Shown here: one piece after another, positions 37,701-45,274 of the stretch
Position numbering within the stretch: position 1 is the first letter of the stretch
How the letters are laid out: each line of letters begins with the position of its first letter
Source of the DNA: Candidatus Kapaibacterium sp.
GTDB lineage: Bacteria; Bacteroidota; Ignavibacteria; Kapaibacteriales; UBA2268
Assembly: GCA_026418625.1 (NCBI GenBank)
Contig: JAOABA010000046.1
Span: 20,568 to 84,567 of the forward strand
Direction: 5' to 3'
Length of the DNA stretch: 64,000 bases
The notes under the pieces: generated by a model
Database searches by the model: none
Told to the model about the DNA's origin: nothing
What the model saw: only the letters and a program-made list of their open reading frames with translations
Translations under genes and position numbers: made by a program

Positions 37701-39303
37701 ATCTGATGTTAAAGAAAGATTTCATAACAGAAATAAAATCTCAGTTGACATAACAGGGAAATCAATTCCTTTGGAAATTGCTGGTCCATTTGTTCCTCAG
37801 ATTGAAAATTTAAAAGGAACTGCAAATGCAGAGCTGAAATTCACTGGTTATGCACCAGATAATTTCAGTTTCAATGGCTATCTTGATATTTTAAATTCAA
37901 GTTTTCTTGTAACACCAAATAATATGAGATATTATGGTGATGGAAGACTTGAGCTATTCTCTGACAGTGTCGTAATTAAAAACTTCAATTTATATAACAC
38001 TCGGGAGGATTTGGTTGACGGACAATTTCAGATTCAAGGGAAAATTAATCTCCTTGATTATCAAATCAATGATTTCGACCTTTATTTCAACACAAAAAGA
38101 TTCAAGGTTTTAAACCGTGGCTCTATTAAAAATATGCCAACTTTATACGGAGATTTTATTATTTCGACAAGCCCCAACCCATTAAGGCTTTATGGGACAA
38201 TGAAAACCCCCACCCTTTCAGGCGATATTAACGTTTTCGGAAGAAGTGAACTCTTTATGCCGCTCACAACCACAAATGTTCAAAGCAGTATGACTGCTGT
38301 CCGCTATGAATTTTTGCATAATCCCGGTGTTTCGAGAGATACATTAAAACAAGAATCTACTAAACAAGAAAAAGAAGAAATCAAATCCGATGAACAAAGA
38401 ACTACCGAGAAAGAGGTTGGATTTGCAGACTTGCTTAATTATGATATTTACCTAAGAATTTTAGAGCCTTTCACCGTAACGATGGAACTTAATCAATTGG
38501 GTCAGGTATTTGCAATTATTGGAACTCCTGATAGATTTGTTCCCTTGCATTATGAAGTTTCCCGTGAGGATAGAATTCCAAAATTGAGTGGTAGTCAGCT
38601 TGTTTTGAAGGAGGGGTCCAGACTGAAATATTTTAAAATTTTTGAAACAAGCGGAAATATTTTCTTTCCAACAGGTTCAATTGATGACCCCGGAATTGAT
38701 TTGACAGCTGTTTACAAAGGTTATTCAATGAAGGATAATCGTTCCCGCCCTTTTGAAGTAATAATGAAAATAACAGGAACAAAGAACAAACCAGCAATTA
38801 AATTTGACTATGTATTAGACGGTAACCCTGCTGTTGGTGATTCATCAATAGTAAGCCAAGATGCTTTGTTTTTATTGGTAATGGGCAAAACAAAGGCAGA
38901 ATTTGAAAGTGGTTCACAGAAAGGTATTTTCGATTTTGGAGAGCTTGGTTCCTCAGGTTTATCATCATATATATCAAAACTCACTACTGAGTTACTACAA
39001 GGAACCGGCGTTATTCAAAATGCTGAAATAAATTTTGCATCTGGGTCATTTGAACTGGACAAAGCTGAATTACGCCTAAGCGGTCAGTTATTCGGGAATG
39101 TTACTTGGAGAGTCGGTGGAACGATAGCAGATATTGCGGCAAATAACGAATTTAGTATTGACATACCACTAAACTTTTTCCAACAAACTGACATTCTAAA
39201 CAACATTGCTATCCAGCTCACAAGGGCAACTAACCTCAACCAAACCATCAGCAGAAATCAAAAGGAATGGGAGGTTAAAATTAAATTTGGAGGTAGTTTT
39301 TAG
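34729..39303 (+). CDS. tamB: TamB-family translocation and assembly protein (DUF490)
   Basis: The 1524-residue protein has one N-terminal membrane anchor (about residues 27-49), then a very long periplasm-spanning repeat of beta-strands rich in I.G.I..N and L.G.L.., as in AsmA/TamB bridge proteins, and a C-terminal DUF490-type domain (VFGRSELFMPLTTTNVQ; LFLLVMGKTKAEFESG; GNVTWRVGG). Proteins of this class carry phospholipids or assist barrel assembly between inner and outer membranes. The start is TTG, because the frame is closed by TAA five codons upstream and the next methionine is far inside. It is not beside the Omp85 gene at 20.9 kb, unlike tamA-tamB in proteobacteria. Confidence 0.88.
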   Translation: MSEKNVNIANKKLEKGTSKKIFKKIFKTFFWIFVFVFLAIFLFLLLYQFYPFRKVVINTALGMVNNELIGKIEVSDLKINIFKGIQVDDLKIYADGDIFADVKSIQIKYDILPLFKQRLILENVIIDNPKFKLIRNLSDSLWNFEKIAKPSEDTTETETPNWIIDLKKFTLNNGIVYVYDSTSIKSNSGKFNPTDLNISDLNINLNGTYNLFSSNIQSNINQFSFVENNNNLIIRNIQTDISIDTNKVSVNNFSLLTKNSGLRFSSEINNINIFGNLDSLEDKANGFISLQIDSLDNSDIGIFTNTKSNIQTKFSLVSLIEGDAKEIEVKDFRLSSEKTNINLKGKINKPLDFQNSRFSLELGDSKIDYSDLVSNLPQNIIKPIPRFSKLAIKNLTASGNTKQVDGSLEIESDLGNVKSSFALNLSENLSYTINLEANTLDLNKLSNNDISGQLNLNALIVGEGTDPKKMNSNIKLDLTDSRILDYNIRKLNLAASIQNSIINIDTLDLRLFTKGQDTLLEDNLKYSDISINGLIDIKDMKKPEYQISGKLQNLNLAQLTDNDLAPQVFTSNFHINARGIDPDSIFGSFFTEVEECLFGDRALLPFNFFVSSEIDSNEERKINIESDLMNLDISGKFNFTDFEDFILNKGIYIADYITSKVNHLAYQINDSNRRKVKSFKEGKLKLIGKIKDISPVNIFLDDAKMSLRADIALSVLSGKDSAFISLDSLNLITYRFKNPQADVNINPLKISADLELILRDSIPIINLSNVELISSTTSYINDISFEKPTAKASISNDSTKFSAVVSMNNTIKTSASGLMTIEPDRYNLTLSEGNFRLNDSFSWSLTKPLISYLDSTGFIIEELNFNREKNETINVKGKVNLNRADSLEINIVNFNFEALKKFLPKEQAELLNQISGKFEKIDALINDSLLNPNIIFDFKTSDIILNDYNIGVLSGKLFHKDAILKGLLEINSNSNKILTAKVDTFPIDLSISDVKERFHNRNKISVDITGKSIPLEIAGPFVPQIENLKGTANAELKFTGYAPDNFSFNGYLDILNSSFLVTPNNMRYYGDGRLELFSDSVVIKNFNLYNTREDLVDGQFQIQGKINLLDYQINDFDLYFNTKRFKVLNRGSIKNMPTLYGDFIISTSPNPLRLYGTMKTPTLSGDINVFGRSELFMPLTTTNVQSSMTAVRYEFLHNPGVSRDTLKQESTKQEKEEIKSDEQRTTEKEVGFADLLNYDIYLRILEPFTVTMELNQLGQVFAIIGTPDRFVPLHYEVSREDRIPKLSGSQLVLKEGSRLKYFKIFETSGNIFFPTGSIDDPGIDLTAVYKGYSMKDNRSRPFEVIMKITGTKNKPAIKFDYVLDGNPAVGDSSIVSQDALFLLVMGKTKAEFESGSQKGIFDFGELGSSGLSSYISKLTTELLQGTGVIQNAEINFASGSFELDKAELRLSGQLFGNVTWRVGGTIADIAANNEFSIDIPLNFFQQTDILNNIAIQLTRATNLNQTISRNQKEWEVKIKFGGSF

Positions 39304-39490
39304 TTTTTTTAAACCTGCCTAAATTATTTTCGTTTATTTGTAAATCCTTCAAAATCATAAAAATAGATGATTTATAATTGTTATAATTGCTATAATAAAA
39401 ACAATTTTTTTTGAATATTATAGGTATTGAAATATTCCTTGTTTGATAATGTGATTTTTAAAAAAACAGCACACTGAATTCAGAAATTAA

Positions 39491-39631
39491 AACTTACTTG
39501 GTGAGTGTGTTTTATCAGAGAAAATTCATCCGATAACTCTGAGTTATCGGATGAATATCGAACATTTGCCATCAGGGCTTTATTATGTCAGTCTTGGTGA
39601 TGAGCTAGGGAAATTTGTAAAGGTTGAATAG
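39491..39631 (+). pseudogene. Relic of a T9SS C-terminal sorting domain
   Basis: A stretch of 46 codons before a TAG translates as NLLGECVLSEKIHPITLSYR followed by MNIEHLPSGLYYVSLGDELG and KFVKVE. LLGECV, the LPSGLYYVSLG strand and the KFVKVE ending are the hallmarks of a T9SS type A sorting domain C-terminus. The frame is closed by TAA just upstream and no larger ORF precedes it, so the gene body has been lost. A perfect palindrome lies inside the fragment. Confidence 0.72.
39524..39556. repeat. 33-base palindrome (16-base perfect arms, 1-base centre)
   Basis: Left arm ATTCATCCGATAACTC, centre T, right arm GAGTTATCGGATGAAT: every base of the arms is complementary. It lies inside the CTD relic, reading through IHPITLSYRMN. 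Sixteen perfect arm pairs are not expected by chance in 64 kb. Confidence 0.85.
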
Positions 39632-39707
39632 CCACTGCTTTCAAGAAGTGGTCTATTATAATAATAATATTTACTCGTGGAACAGATGCCTCTGTCTATT
39701 CTTCATC

Positions 39708-39932
39708 ATTCCTGTGCATACAGGAATCTCGTTTAGCCACAGAGAGTCCAGCATCCACAGGAGTGACATATGGGTGAGAGTCTCCTTTCTCCGAGGGTGT
39801 TTCAAAAATAGTCAATCTGAACCGAAGGCGAAGAATCCATATTACATAAGTCATCGATAAATAATGGACTCTTCACTTCGTTCAGAGTGACCAATAGCCA
39901 TTTTTCATACAGCCTCTTTCGCAGGAATGACG
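39708..39932. repeat. Composite of dispersed intergenic repeats
   Basis: The left boundary carries ATTCCTGT-GCAT-ACAGGAAT and the right boundary TTTCGCAGGAATGACG, both versions of the widespread bacterial CATTCCTGCGAAAGCAGGAAT-type intergenic repeat. The third palindromic element (39811-39891) is nested between them. Confidence 0.55.
39811..39891. repeat. Dispersed palindromic element, copy 3 (81 bp)
   Basis: Left arm GTCAATCTGAACCGAAGGCG, then AAGAATCCAT; right arm reversed GTCACTCTGAACGAAGTGAA, then GAGTCCAT. The arms pair over most of about 28 bases around a 23-base middle. This is the longest copy of the family. Confidence 0.7.
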
Positions 39933-40015
39933 TGGGAGTTTAAAAAGTTGCTTTATCTATGTGTCTGAAATCAGATTTTTACAATTTTCCAAGTAAGATT
40001 ATAATCTATAAAAAA

Positions 40016-40044
40016 ATGTCCAACATTTGCGAGATGTTGGACAT
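40016..40044 (-). terminator. Rho-independent terminator of the OsmC gene
   Basis: ATGTCCAACAT and ATGTTGGACAT form a perfect 11-bp stem with a 7-base loop; on the minus strand it is followed by six or more T. It is 42 bases after the OsmC stop. Confidence 0.85.
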
Positions 40045-40086
40045 CTTTATATATTCAATATTCTTTTTTAGTAAATAAAGTTACTA

Positions 40087-40506
40087 TTAATAAGCAAAGA
40101 CTTTTTCTTCAGTCTTTTCTGTAACATAAGTATCAAAAGAAGGTGGATTTTCAAGTGCTTTCTTAACAGCACAAAGATTTGCAACGTTGATTAATGCATC
40201 TTTATATTTTTCTGGAAATCCAGCAGGAACTTTTATTTCTAACTCGATCTTTCCAATTCTTCTTTGAATTGGATCATAAATCGGTCTTTGCTCGATTTCT
40301 ATACCTTCAGGCGAAATGCCTCTACTTTCGCAAAAGCCTAATACATAGATGCCTGCACAAGTGCCGATAGAAGCAAGAAATAACTCAAAGGGAGCTGGTG
40401 CTGTGCCATCTCCGCCGTCAGCTATTCTTTGGTCAGTGTGAACAACATATCCATTTATGTGTGCATCGACTTTTTTATTACCCGGAAATGTGATTTTTAT
40501 GCTCAT
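40087..40506 (-). CDS. OsmC-family protein
   Basis: The 139-residue protein matches the OsmC/YhfA fold: GDGTAPAPFELFLASIGTCA, then GIYVLGFCESRG, with the two peroxidatic-type cysteines expected in TCAG and in VANLCAVKKALENPP. OsmC-type proteins reduce organic hydroperoxides or act in redox stress; YhfA-like members are of less clear function. It has its own terminator and is divergent from mltG with 92 bases between. Confidence 0.88.
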   Translation of the reverse strand: MSIKITFPGNKKVDAHINGYVVHTDQRIADGGDGTAPAPFELFLASIGTCAGIYVLGFCESRGISPEGIEIEQRPIYDPIQRRIGKIELEIKVPAGFPEKYKDALINVANLCAVKKALENPPSFDTYVTEKTEEKVFAY

Positions 40507-40598
40507 AATTATGTCTCCAATATTTATTAAATTATATTTTTAAAAATTTATTTATCAAAATCAAACTATATAACTATCTATTCATATAATTATTGTAA

Positions 40599-41639
40599 AT
40601 GCGCAGAAAAAGAAAAAAAAGTTGGATTTGGCTTAAAATATCAATTTTGATCTTCATCTTTGTTCTTGGTTTTAGCTATTTGTTTTATAGAGCATTAGTT
40701 AAAAATGTTCCGGGTGAAAAGGAAATTTTTGTAACAATTGAAAAAAACTCAAGCGTTAGCCTAATTGTAAAAACATTCAACAAATACGGTATTTTAGAAC
40801 CGGCTTGGTTATTTACTCCTATTGTAAAAATTTATACAGAATTAACAGGAGCAAAAGTTCAATTTGGAAAATATAGATTTACACCAGAAAATACTAACCT
40901 TGATATATTAAAAGCAATTTTTTCGGGTAAGCAACTCTCAATTGTTCGGGTAGTTTTTCCAGAAGGCATCCAATTGACAGATTTTGCCTCGATAGCTAAA
41001 CGAAAATTGAATTTAGATTCATCTGAATTTATCAGGTTATGTTATGATGATAGCTTGATTAAAGGAAATCAAATTGAAGCATCTTCTCTTGAGGGTTATT
41101 TAATGCCAGACACTTATGAATTTTTTTGGGAAGAAAAACCAATAAATGTTATTCATAGACTAATACAGGAACATAAGCGTGTTTGGGACGTAAATTTTAG
41201 CGAAAAAGCGAAAAATTCCAAGTTAACAAAACATCAGATTTTAACTCTTGCTTCCATTATTGAAGCTGAGACTAGTGTGAAAAGTGAAAGACCCAGAGTT
41301 AGCGGGGTATATTACAATCGCTTAAAATTAAACTGGAACCTTGAATCTGATCCCACAGTCCAATACGCAATCGGTAAAAGAAAAAGGTTATCTTTTTCGG
41401 ATTTAGATTTTGATAGTCCTTATAATACATATCTATACAAAGGTTTACCACCGGGACCGATTAATTCTCCGAGCAAGAGCTCTATATCAGCCGCTTTAAA
41501 TCCAGAAAATCATAATTATCTTTTTTTTGTAGCTGTTGGGGACGATAGTGGAGCTCATCAGTTTTCAACAAATTTCAATCAGCACCTAAAATTTAAATCA
41601 CAATTCAAAAGAAATCAAAGTAAAAATAAATCTGAATAA
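40599..41639 (+). CDS. mltG: Endolytic murein transglycosylase MltG
   Basis: MltG cuts nascent peptidoglycan glycan strands in the inner membrane. The 346-residue protein has a basic N-terminus (MRRKRKKSWIW), one membrane helix, a LysM-like domain and the YceG catalytic domain: ASIIEAETSV carries the catalytic glutamate near residue 222, followed by ERPRVSGVYYNRLKLNW, ESDPTVQYAIG, SPYNTYLYKGLPPGPI and AALNPENHNYLFFVA. Length and order are typical. The next gene on the strand, fliL, lies 252 bases away. Confidence 0.95.
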   Translation: MRRKRKKSWIWLKISILIFIFVLGFSYLFYRALVKNVPGEKEIFVTIEKNSSVSLIVKTFNKYGILEPAWLFTPIVKIYTELTGAKVQFGKYRFTPENTNLDILKAIFSGKQLSIVRVVFPEGIQLTDFASIAKRKLNLDSSEFIRLCYDDSLIKGNQIEASSLEGYLMPDTYEFFWEEKPINVIHRLIQEHKRVWDVNFSEKAKNSKLTKHQILTLASIIEAETSVKSERPRVSGVYYNRLKLNWNLESDPTVQYAIGKRKRLSFSDLDFDSPYNTYLYKGLPPGPINSPSKSSISAALNPENHNYLFFVAVGDDSGAHQFSTNFNQHLKFKSQFKRNQSKNKSE

Positions 41640-41891
41640 TATTAACCAATATTAAATTATTGCTAATATTTGCACCATACCTAATTAGTTTATGATAGTT
41701 GTTAACTTAACCTTTTTTTCGTAAAGTAAGCGAATTCCTGCAATTTCATTAAGTTAAGAAGGAATTTTATAAACAATTCCCTATCTGGCATAGTTTTTTA
41801 AAACAGAAACTATTGAGAAGTTTAAAACTTAATTTTATTAAATAGTTGACGATTATTCTATTGTCAATTACTAAAATATCAGGAAGATAAT

Positions 41892-42533
41892 ATGGCAAAA
41901 GATAAAGAAAAAACAGAAGAAAAGGAAGGGCAGGAACCTGTAAAACCAGAAACAGAGGCTAAAACAAAAAAATCCGGTGGTTTGAAGTTACCATTTGTTC
42001 TTGGCATTATAGCAGGTGTATTGCTTATTCTTATCTTAGCGGTTAGATTTCTTTTTCTTCCATATATTGTTGGAAGTATAACTTCTGAAGCTAACGCTGG
42101 ACAAGCTAAAATTGAAGGTGAAACAAAATCTGAACACTCGGATAATCCTTTGAAGGAAGAAATTGAAGTTTTCAAGGCAAATGAGAAGCTTTCAGAGTTT
42201 TTTCAAACCGGAAGAATAACGACCAATCCCAAACAGTCAACCCAATTTGTTGTCGCTGATTTTGGTATTATTTTCTTCCCGAAAGACGAAGAAAGCCTTA
42301 AAGAGCTATATCCCGGTGGCAAAAAAGAAGAAGGAAGTTCTGCACTACCGCCTACTCTTTCCTCAAGGGTTCGAGGAATTATTAATAGTGTGCTTGGTTC
42401 AATGACAGTTGAAGAATTACAAGTCAAAAGAGACTCAATTCCAGAGTATGTTATGGCTAATCTTAAGCCATTTTTCAAGGAAAAAAAGTTATTTATTAAA
42501 GAAGTAATATTACAGGAATTTATCATACAATAA
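41892..42533 (+). CDS. fliL: Flagellar basal-body protein FliL
   Basis: FliL is a single-pass membrane protein surrounding the flagellar stator. The 213 residues have a charged, lysine/glutamate-rich cytosolic tail of about 32 residues, one helix (FVLGIIAGVLLILILAVRFL), and a periplasmic domain with the family ending IKEVILQEFIIQ. The periplasmic domain has an insertion GGKKEEGSSALPP. AGGAAG precedes the start. It is the first of four tightly spaced flagellar genes; an inverted repeat TTGAC-N12-GTCAA lies 25 bases upstream. Confidence 0.85.
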   Translation: MAKDKEKTEEKEGQEPVKPETEAKTKKSGGLKLPFVLGIIAGVLLILILAVRFLFLPYIVGSITSEANAGQAKIEGETKSEHSDNPLKEEIEVFKANEKLSEFFQTGRITTNPKQSTQFVVADFGIIFFPKDEESLKELYPGGKKEEGSSALPPTLSSRVRGIINSVLGSMTVEELQVKRDSIPEYVMANLKPFFKEKKLFIKEVILQEFIIQ

Positions 42534-42545
42534 GTTGGAATAAAA

Positions 42546-43577
42546 ATGGCTGATATTCTATCACAGGCTGAAATAGATTCTTTACTTAGCGAAATGACCT
42601 CGGGAACGGTTGACGTTGATGATTTTATCAGCGGCAAATTAAAAAAATCTGATATTTCGAGTTATGATTTTAGACGACCTAACAGAATATCTAAAAATCA
42701 AGTTAGAACATTACAGACTGTTCACGAAAGTTTCGCAGAAGTTTTTGGATATTATTTGGTTTCAAAACTGCAGACAGTCGTTTCAATTTCTGTTACTTCT
42801 GTAGATCAACTTTTTTATTCAGAATTTATCTTATCTGTCTCGAATCCAAGTTGCCTTTATGTTTTTGAAATTGATGGAACAGATGGAAATGGTATTCTTG
42901 AAATCAGCCCTCAACTTGCTTTAACAATTGTAGAAAGATTACTTGGGGGGAGTGCTGAAATACAACCAAAACCAAGAACTATTACACCAATCGAACAGGC
43001 AGTTGTTCGAGGTATTGTCGAACACGCTTTATCAGACTTAAGGAATGCCTGGCGTTCAGTAGCAGAACTAAGCTTTAAATATCAGCGACTTGAAATGGAA
43101 GCTGATTTTGTGCAGGTGGCTCCTTCATCAGAAATTGTTGTTGTTGTATCATTTGATGTAAATATTGGAATACATACTTACCTAATGAATCTATGTTTTC
43201 CAACTTTTGCATTGGAAGATGTTTTAGCAAGATTGAACAGACAGCAGGTTACTACCTCAGTTATTAGACAGTCCCCAGCGAGAATGAAGGAGAATTATGC
43301 AATATTAAGGCAGCAAATGTCAAACACATTTCTTCCTATTGTTGTCGAACTTGGAAAAGCTGGTATTACAGTTCAGGAACTTTTAGCCCTCAAACCGGGT
43401 GATGTTATTAAATTGAGAAAAAAAATAAATCAAGAGGTAGAAATATCTATCGCTGGAAGAAAGAAATTAGCTGGTCGTCCGGGATCTGTTGATGGCAAAA
43501 AAGCAGTAAGGATTACTCGCTTACTCACGGACGATGACCTTATTGAAGAAGATATAAGTTACAAAAAGGAGGATTAA
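42546..43577 (+). CDS. fliM: Flagellar motor switch protein FliM
   Basis: FliM is the C-ring protein that binds phosphorylated CheY. The 343-residue protein starts with the CheY-binding peptide ILSQAEIDSLLSEM, has a CheC-like middle domain (DFRRPNRISKNQVRTLQTVH; LLGGSAEIQPKPRTITPIEQ) and a SpoA domain at the C-terminus (VELGKAGITVQELLALKPGD). All parts are present and the length is normal. It lies 12 bases after fliL and 1 base before fliN. Confidence 0.96.
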   Translation: MADILSQAEIDSLLSEMTSGTVDVDDFISGKLKKSDISSYDFRRPNRISKNQVRTLQTVHESFAEVFGYYLVSKLQTVVSISVTSVDQLFYSEFILSVSNPSCLYVFEIDGTDGNGILEISPQLALTIVERLLGGSAEIQPKPRTITPIEQAVVRGIVEHALSDLRNAWRSVAELSFKYQRLEMEADFVQVAPSSEIVVVVSFDVNIGIHTYLMNLCFPTFALEDVLARLNRQQVTTSVIRQSPARMKENYAILRQQMSNTFLPIVVELGKAGITVQELLALKPGDVIKLRKKINQEVEISIAGRKKLAGRPGSVDGKKAVRITRLLTDDDLIEEDISYKKED

Positions 43578-43578
43578 A

Positions 43579-43989
43579 ATGTCAATGTCTCAAGAAGAAA
43601 TTGATGCAATGGTTTCAAATAGTTCAGCTGATAAATCAAATGATGAATCACTTGCTATGCAAATTAAAGAGCCTCAGTTCCCAGAGATGACCACCAGTGA
43701 TAAAAATGGTGAAAATGGTGATCAAAAACTTGAATTGCTCTATGATCTGCAAATGCCTGTTACTATTGAACTCGGCAGAACTAATATGATTATTAGAGAT
43801 ATACTCAGGCTTGGCAGAGGTTCTGTTATTGAATTTGATAAACTTGTCAGCGAACCTGTTGATGTTCTTATAAATGGGAAGAAGGTTGCAGAAGGTGAAG
43901 TTGTAGTCATTGATAAGCACTTCGGAATAAGGATTACAACTCTTATTGACCCATCAGACAGATTGAGGGCTGCAAGAAAACTTAATTAA
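43579..43989 (+). CDS. fliN: Flagellar motor switch protein FliN
   Basis: FliN forms the C-ring base with FliM. The SpoA domain is clear (LQMPVTIELGRTNMIIRDIL, then RLGRGSVIEFDKLVSEPVDV and RLRAARKLN). The N-terminus (MSMSQEEIDAMVSNSSADKS) resembles the CheY-binding peptide of FliM/FliY, so this FliN may share that function. The Shine-Dalgarno AAGGAGG overlaps the fliM stop. 136 residues. Confidence 0.95.
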   Translation: MSMSQEEIDAMVSNSSADKSNDESLAMQIKEPQFPEMTTSDKNGENGDQKLELLYDLQMPVTIELGRTNMIIRDILRLGRGSVIEFDKLVSEPVDVLINGKKVAEGEVVVIDKHFGIRITTLIDPSDRLRAARKLN

Positions 43990-44002
43990 CGAAGGAATAA
44001 TA

Positions 44003-44392
44003 ATGGATAATTCACTAATAACATCTTTCTTGACTTTATTTGCTATGGCTGGCGGACTAATTGCCGTTATGCTCATAGTGAAAAGACTTATTCTAAAAAA
44101 TAAATCTATAAATTCTAATTTAGAATTAAAGATTTTGTCAAGACTGCCACTGAGGCAAAAATCTTCACTCTATGTGGTCAAAGTCGGAACAAGAACTATA
44201 CTAATAGGTGCATCTGATCAAAACATAAGAGCAATAGCTGATATTACGACTGAATTCAATAAAAACAGTAGTTCAGATTCAGTAAGTAAAAATCCTCAAA
44301 GCATTACGAGACAGACTGATTTAGTCAAAAGTGAAAGTGACCTTTCATTTTCAAATTTCATAAAATCTGCTTTTAAAAGACAGAGGAATTAG
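44003..44392 (+). CDS. fliO: Flagellar biosynthesis protein FliO
   Basis: FliO helps assemble the flagellar export gate. The 129-residue protein has an N-terminal helix (LITSFLTLFAMAGGLIAVML), a basic KRLILKNKS segment, and the FliO soluble region LSRLPLRQKSSLYVVKVGTR followed by TILIGASDQNIRAI. Normally fliP, fliQ and fliR follow fliO; here the operon stops and meets a convergent cupin gene one base later, so the export-gate genes must lie elsewhere. Confidence 0.85.
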   Translation: MDNSLITSFLTLFAMAGGLIAVMLIVKRLILKNKSINSNLELKILSRLPLRQKSSLYVVKVGTRTILIGASDQNIRAIADITTEFNKNSSSDSVSKNPQSITRQTDLVKSESDLSFSNFIKSAFKRQRN

Positions 44393-44405
44393 CTTATTCC
44401 TCTGT
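44380..44405. terminator. Hairpin spanning the convergent fliO/cupin stop codons
   Basis: ACAGAGGAAT and ATTCCTCTGT form a perfect 10-bp stem with a 6-base loop. Both stop codons fall inside it: the last codons of fliO and of the cupin gene are complementary. No strong T run follows on either side, so its strength as a bidirectional terminator is uncertain. Confidence 0.45.
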
Positions 44406-44747
44406 GTCTCTTATCATTGTCAAAATCATTTTAAATTTTTCTGTTGCCTTTAATGCGTGAGGTTTATTAGCCGGCATAATAATCAATTGTCCTTTATTAA
44501 GGAAAAATGATTGACCAGATATAATTATTTCCGCCTGACCATCAATTATTTGAACCATAACATCAAAAGGTGCAGTATGCTCGCTCAGACCCTCGCCTTT
44601 ATCAAAAGCAAAAATCGTAACAGTCCCTTTTTTTCTTTTTATGATTGTCCTGCTAACGACAGCTCCATCTTGATAGGCTATTAAGTCTTCAGGGTTAATT
44701 ATTATTGATGTAAGATCATCATTTACAGTTTTCAGAGGGATATCCAT
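44394..44747 (-). CDS. Small cupin-domain protein
   Basis: The 117-residue single cupin has the two metal-site motifs in degenerate form: EGLSEHTAPFDVMVQIIDGQ in the first half and LNKGQLIIMPANKPHALKAT in the second (histidine retained in KPHA). Conserved-cupin-2 proteins like this bind a metal or small ligand. It is the last gene of a three-gene run with DUF1858/DUF2249 and DUF438 proteins, 11 bases after its upstream neighbour. Confidence 0.85.
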   Translation of the reverse strand: MDIPLKTVNDDLTSIIINPEDLIAYQDGAVVSRTIIKRKKGTVTIFAFDKGEGLSEHTAPFDVMVQIIDGQAEIIISGQSFFLNKGQLIIMPANKPHALKATEKFKMILTMIRDTEE

Positions 44748-44758
44748 TTTTTTCCTTT

Positions 44759-45256
44759 CTATTTACTAAAATATGTATGAAATAATGTATCATTTTCTTT
44801 TTCGCAAAAAACTTTGAAGCCCTGACTACCAATCATATCAATCAAGGGCGTTGGTTGGAATGGTGTAATTAGTTTGAAAACTTCACCATTAGCTAAAGAT
44901 TGGACAGACATCATAACTTCTTGTATTGGATGACCACCGCTCATTACTATGGGTCTTGCGTCCAAAGTATTTACTACTTTTAATTTATCTAACCAATCGG
45001 GTAAGTCATTTAAGAGTTCACTTTGCTCCAATCCTATATAAGATCTTAAAACATTTATTGTTTCAGCCAAATTTTTGTTATTTTTTGAAGAAAGCTGTTC
45101 GATAGTTGTATTTTTATATATCATTTCTTTCAATGCTGGATTTGCTAAGTTAGCTATCTCTGGAAATAGTTTCAGAAAAGATTCCTGAATTTCAGGGAAA
45201 TCGCTGAATAGCTCTTCAATTGTTGTGTGTGGAGTTATATATTTTTTATTTTCCAT
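44759..45256 (-). CDS. DUF1858/DUF2249 protein
   Basis: The 165-residue protein has an N-terminal DUF1858 region (THTTIEELFSDFPEIQESFL-like; here TTIEELFSDFPEIQESFLKL) and a C-terminal DUF2249 region (NTLDARPIVMSGGHPIQEVM, then GEVFKLITPFQPTPLIDMIG and FKVFCEKEND). These domains often co-occur with hemerythrin-like DUF438 proteins and cupins, in neighbourhoods linked to nitric oxide or anaerobic stress. Function inferred only from those associations. It starts 18 bases after the DUF438 gene. Confidence 0.8.
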   Translation of the reverse strand: MENKKYITPHTTIEELFSDFPEIQESFLKLFPEIANLANPALKEMIYKNTTIEQLSSKNNKNLAETINVLRSYIGLEQSELLNDLPDWLDKLKVVNTLDARPIVMSGGHPIQEVMMSVQSLANGEVFKLITPFQPTPLIDMIGSQGFKVFCEKENDTLFHTYFSK

Positions 45257-45274
45257 TTTTCTTACCTTTCTAAA

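Larger units (their letters stand above)
39304..40086. other. Gene-poor stretch between tamB and the OsmC gene
   Basis: The 783 bases hold a T9SS sorting-domain relic, a 33-base palindrome, a composite of dispersed repeats, and the terminator of the OsmC gene. Open frames here are short and do not resemble proteins except for the relic. Confidence 0.6.

Noticed and set aside
39624..39860. Plus-strand open frame of 78 codons
   Set aside because: It runs through the dispersed repeats, has no recognisable signature and no Shine-Dalgarno; composition follows the repeats.
41846..41867. TTGAC-N12-GTCAA as flagellar promoter or operator
   Set aside because: Arms are only five bases, and no convincing sigma-28 or sigma-54 consensus is next to it.
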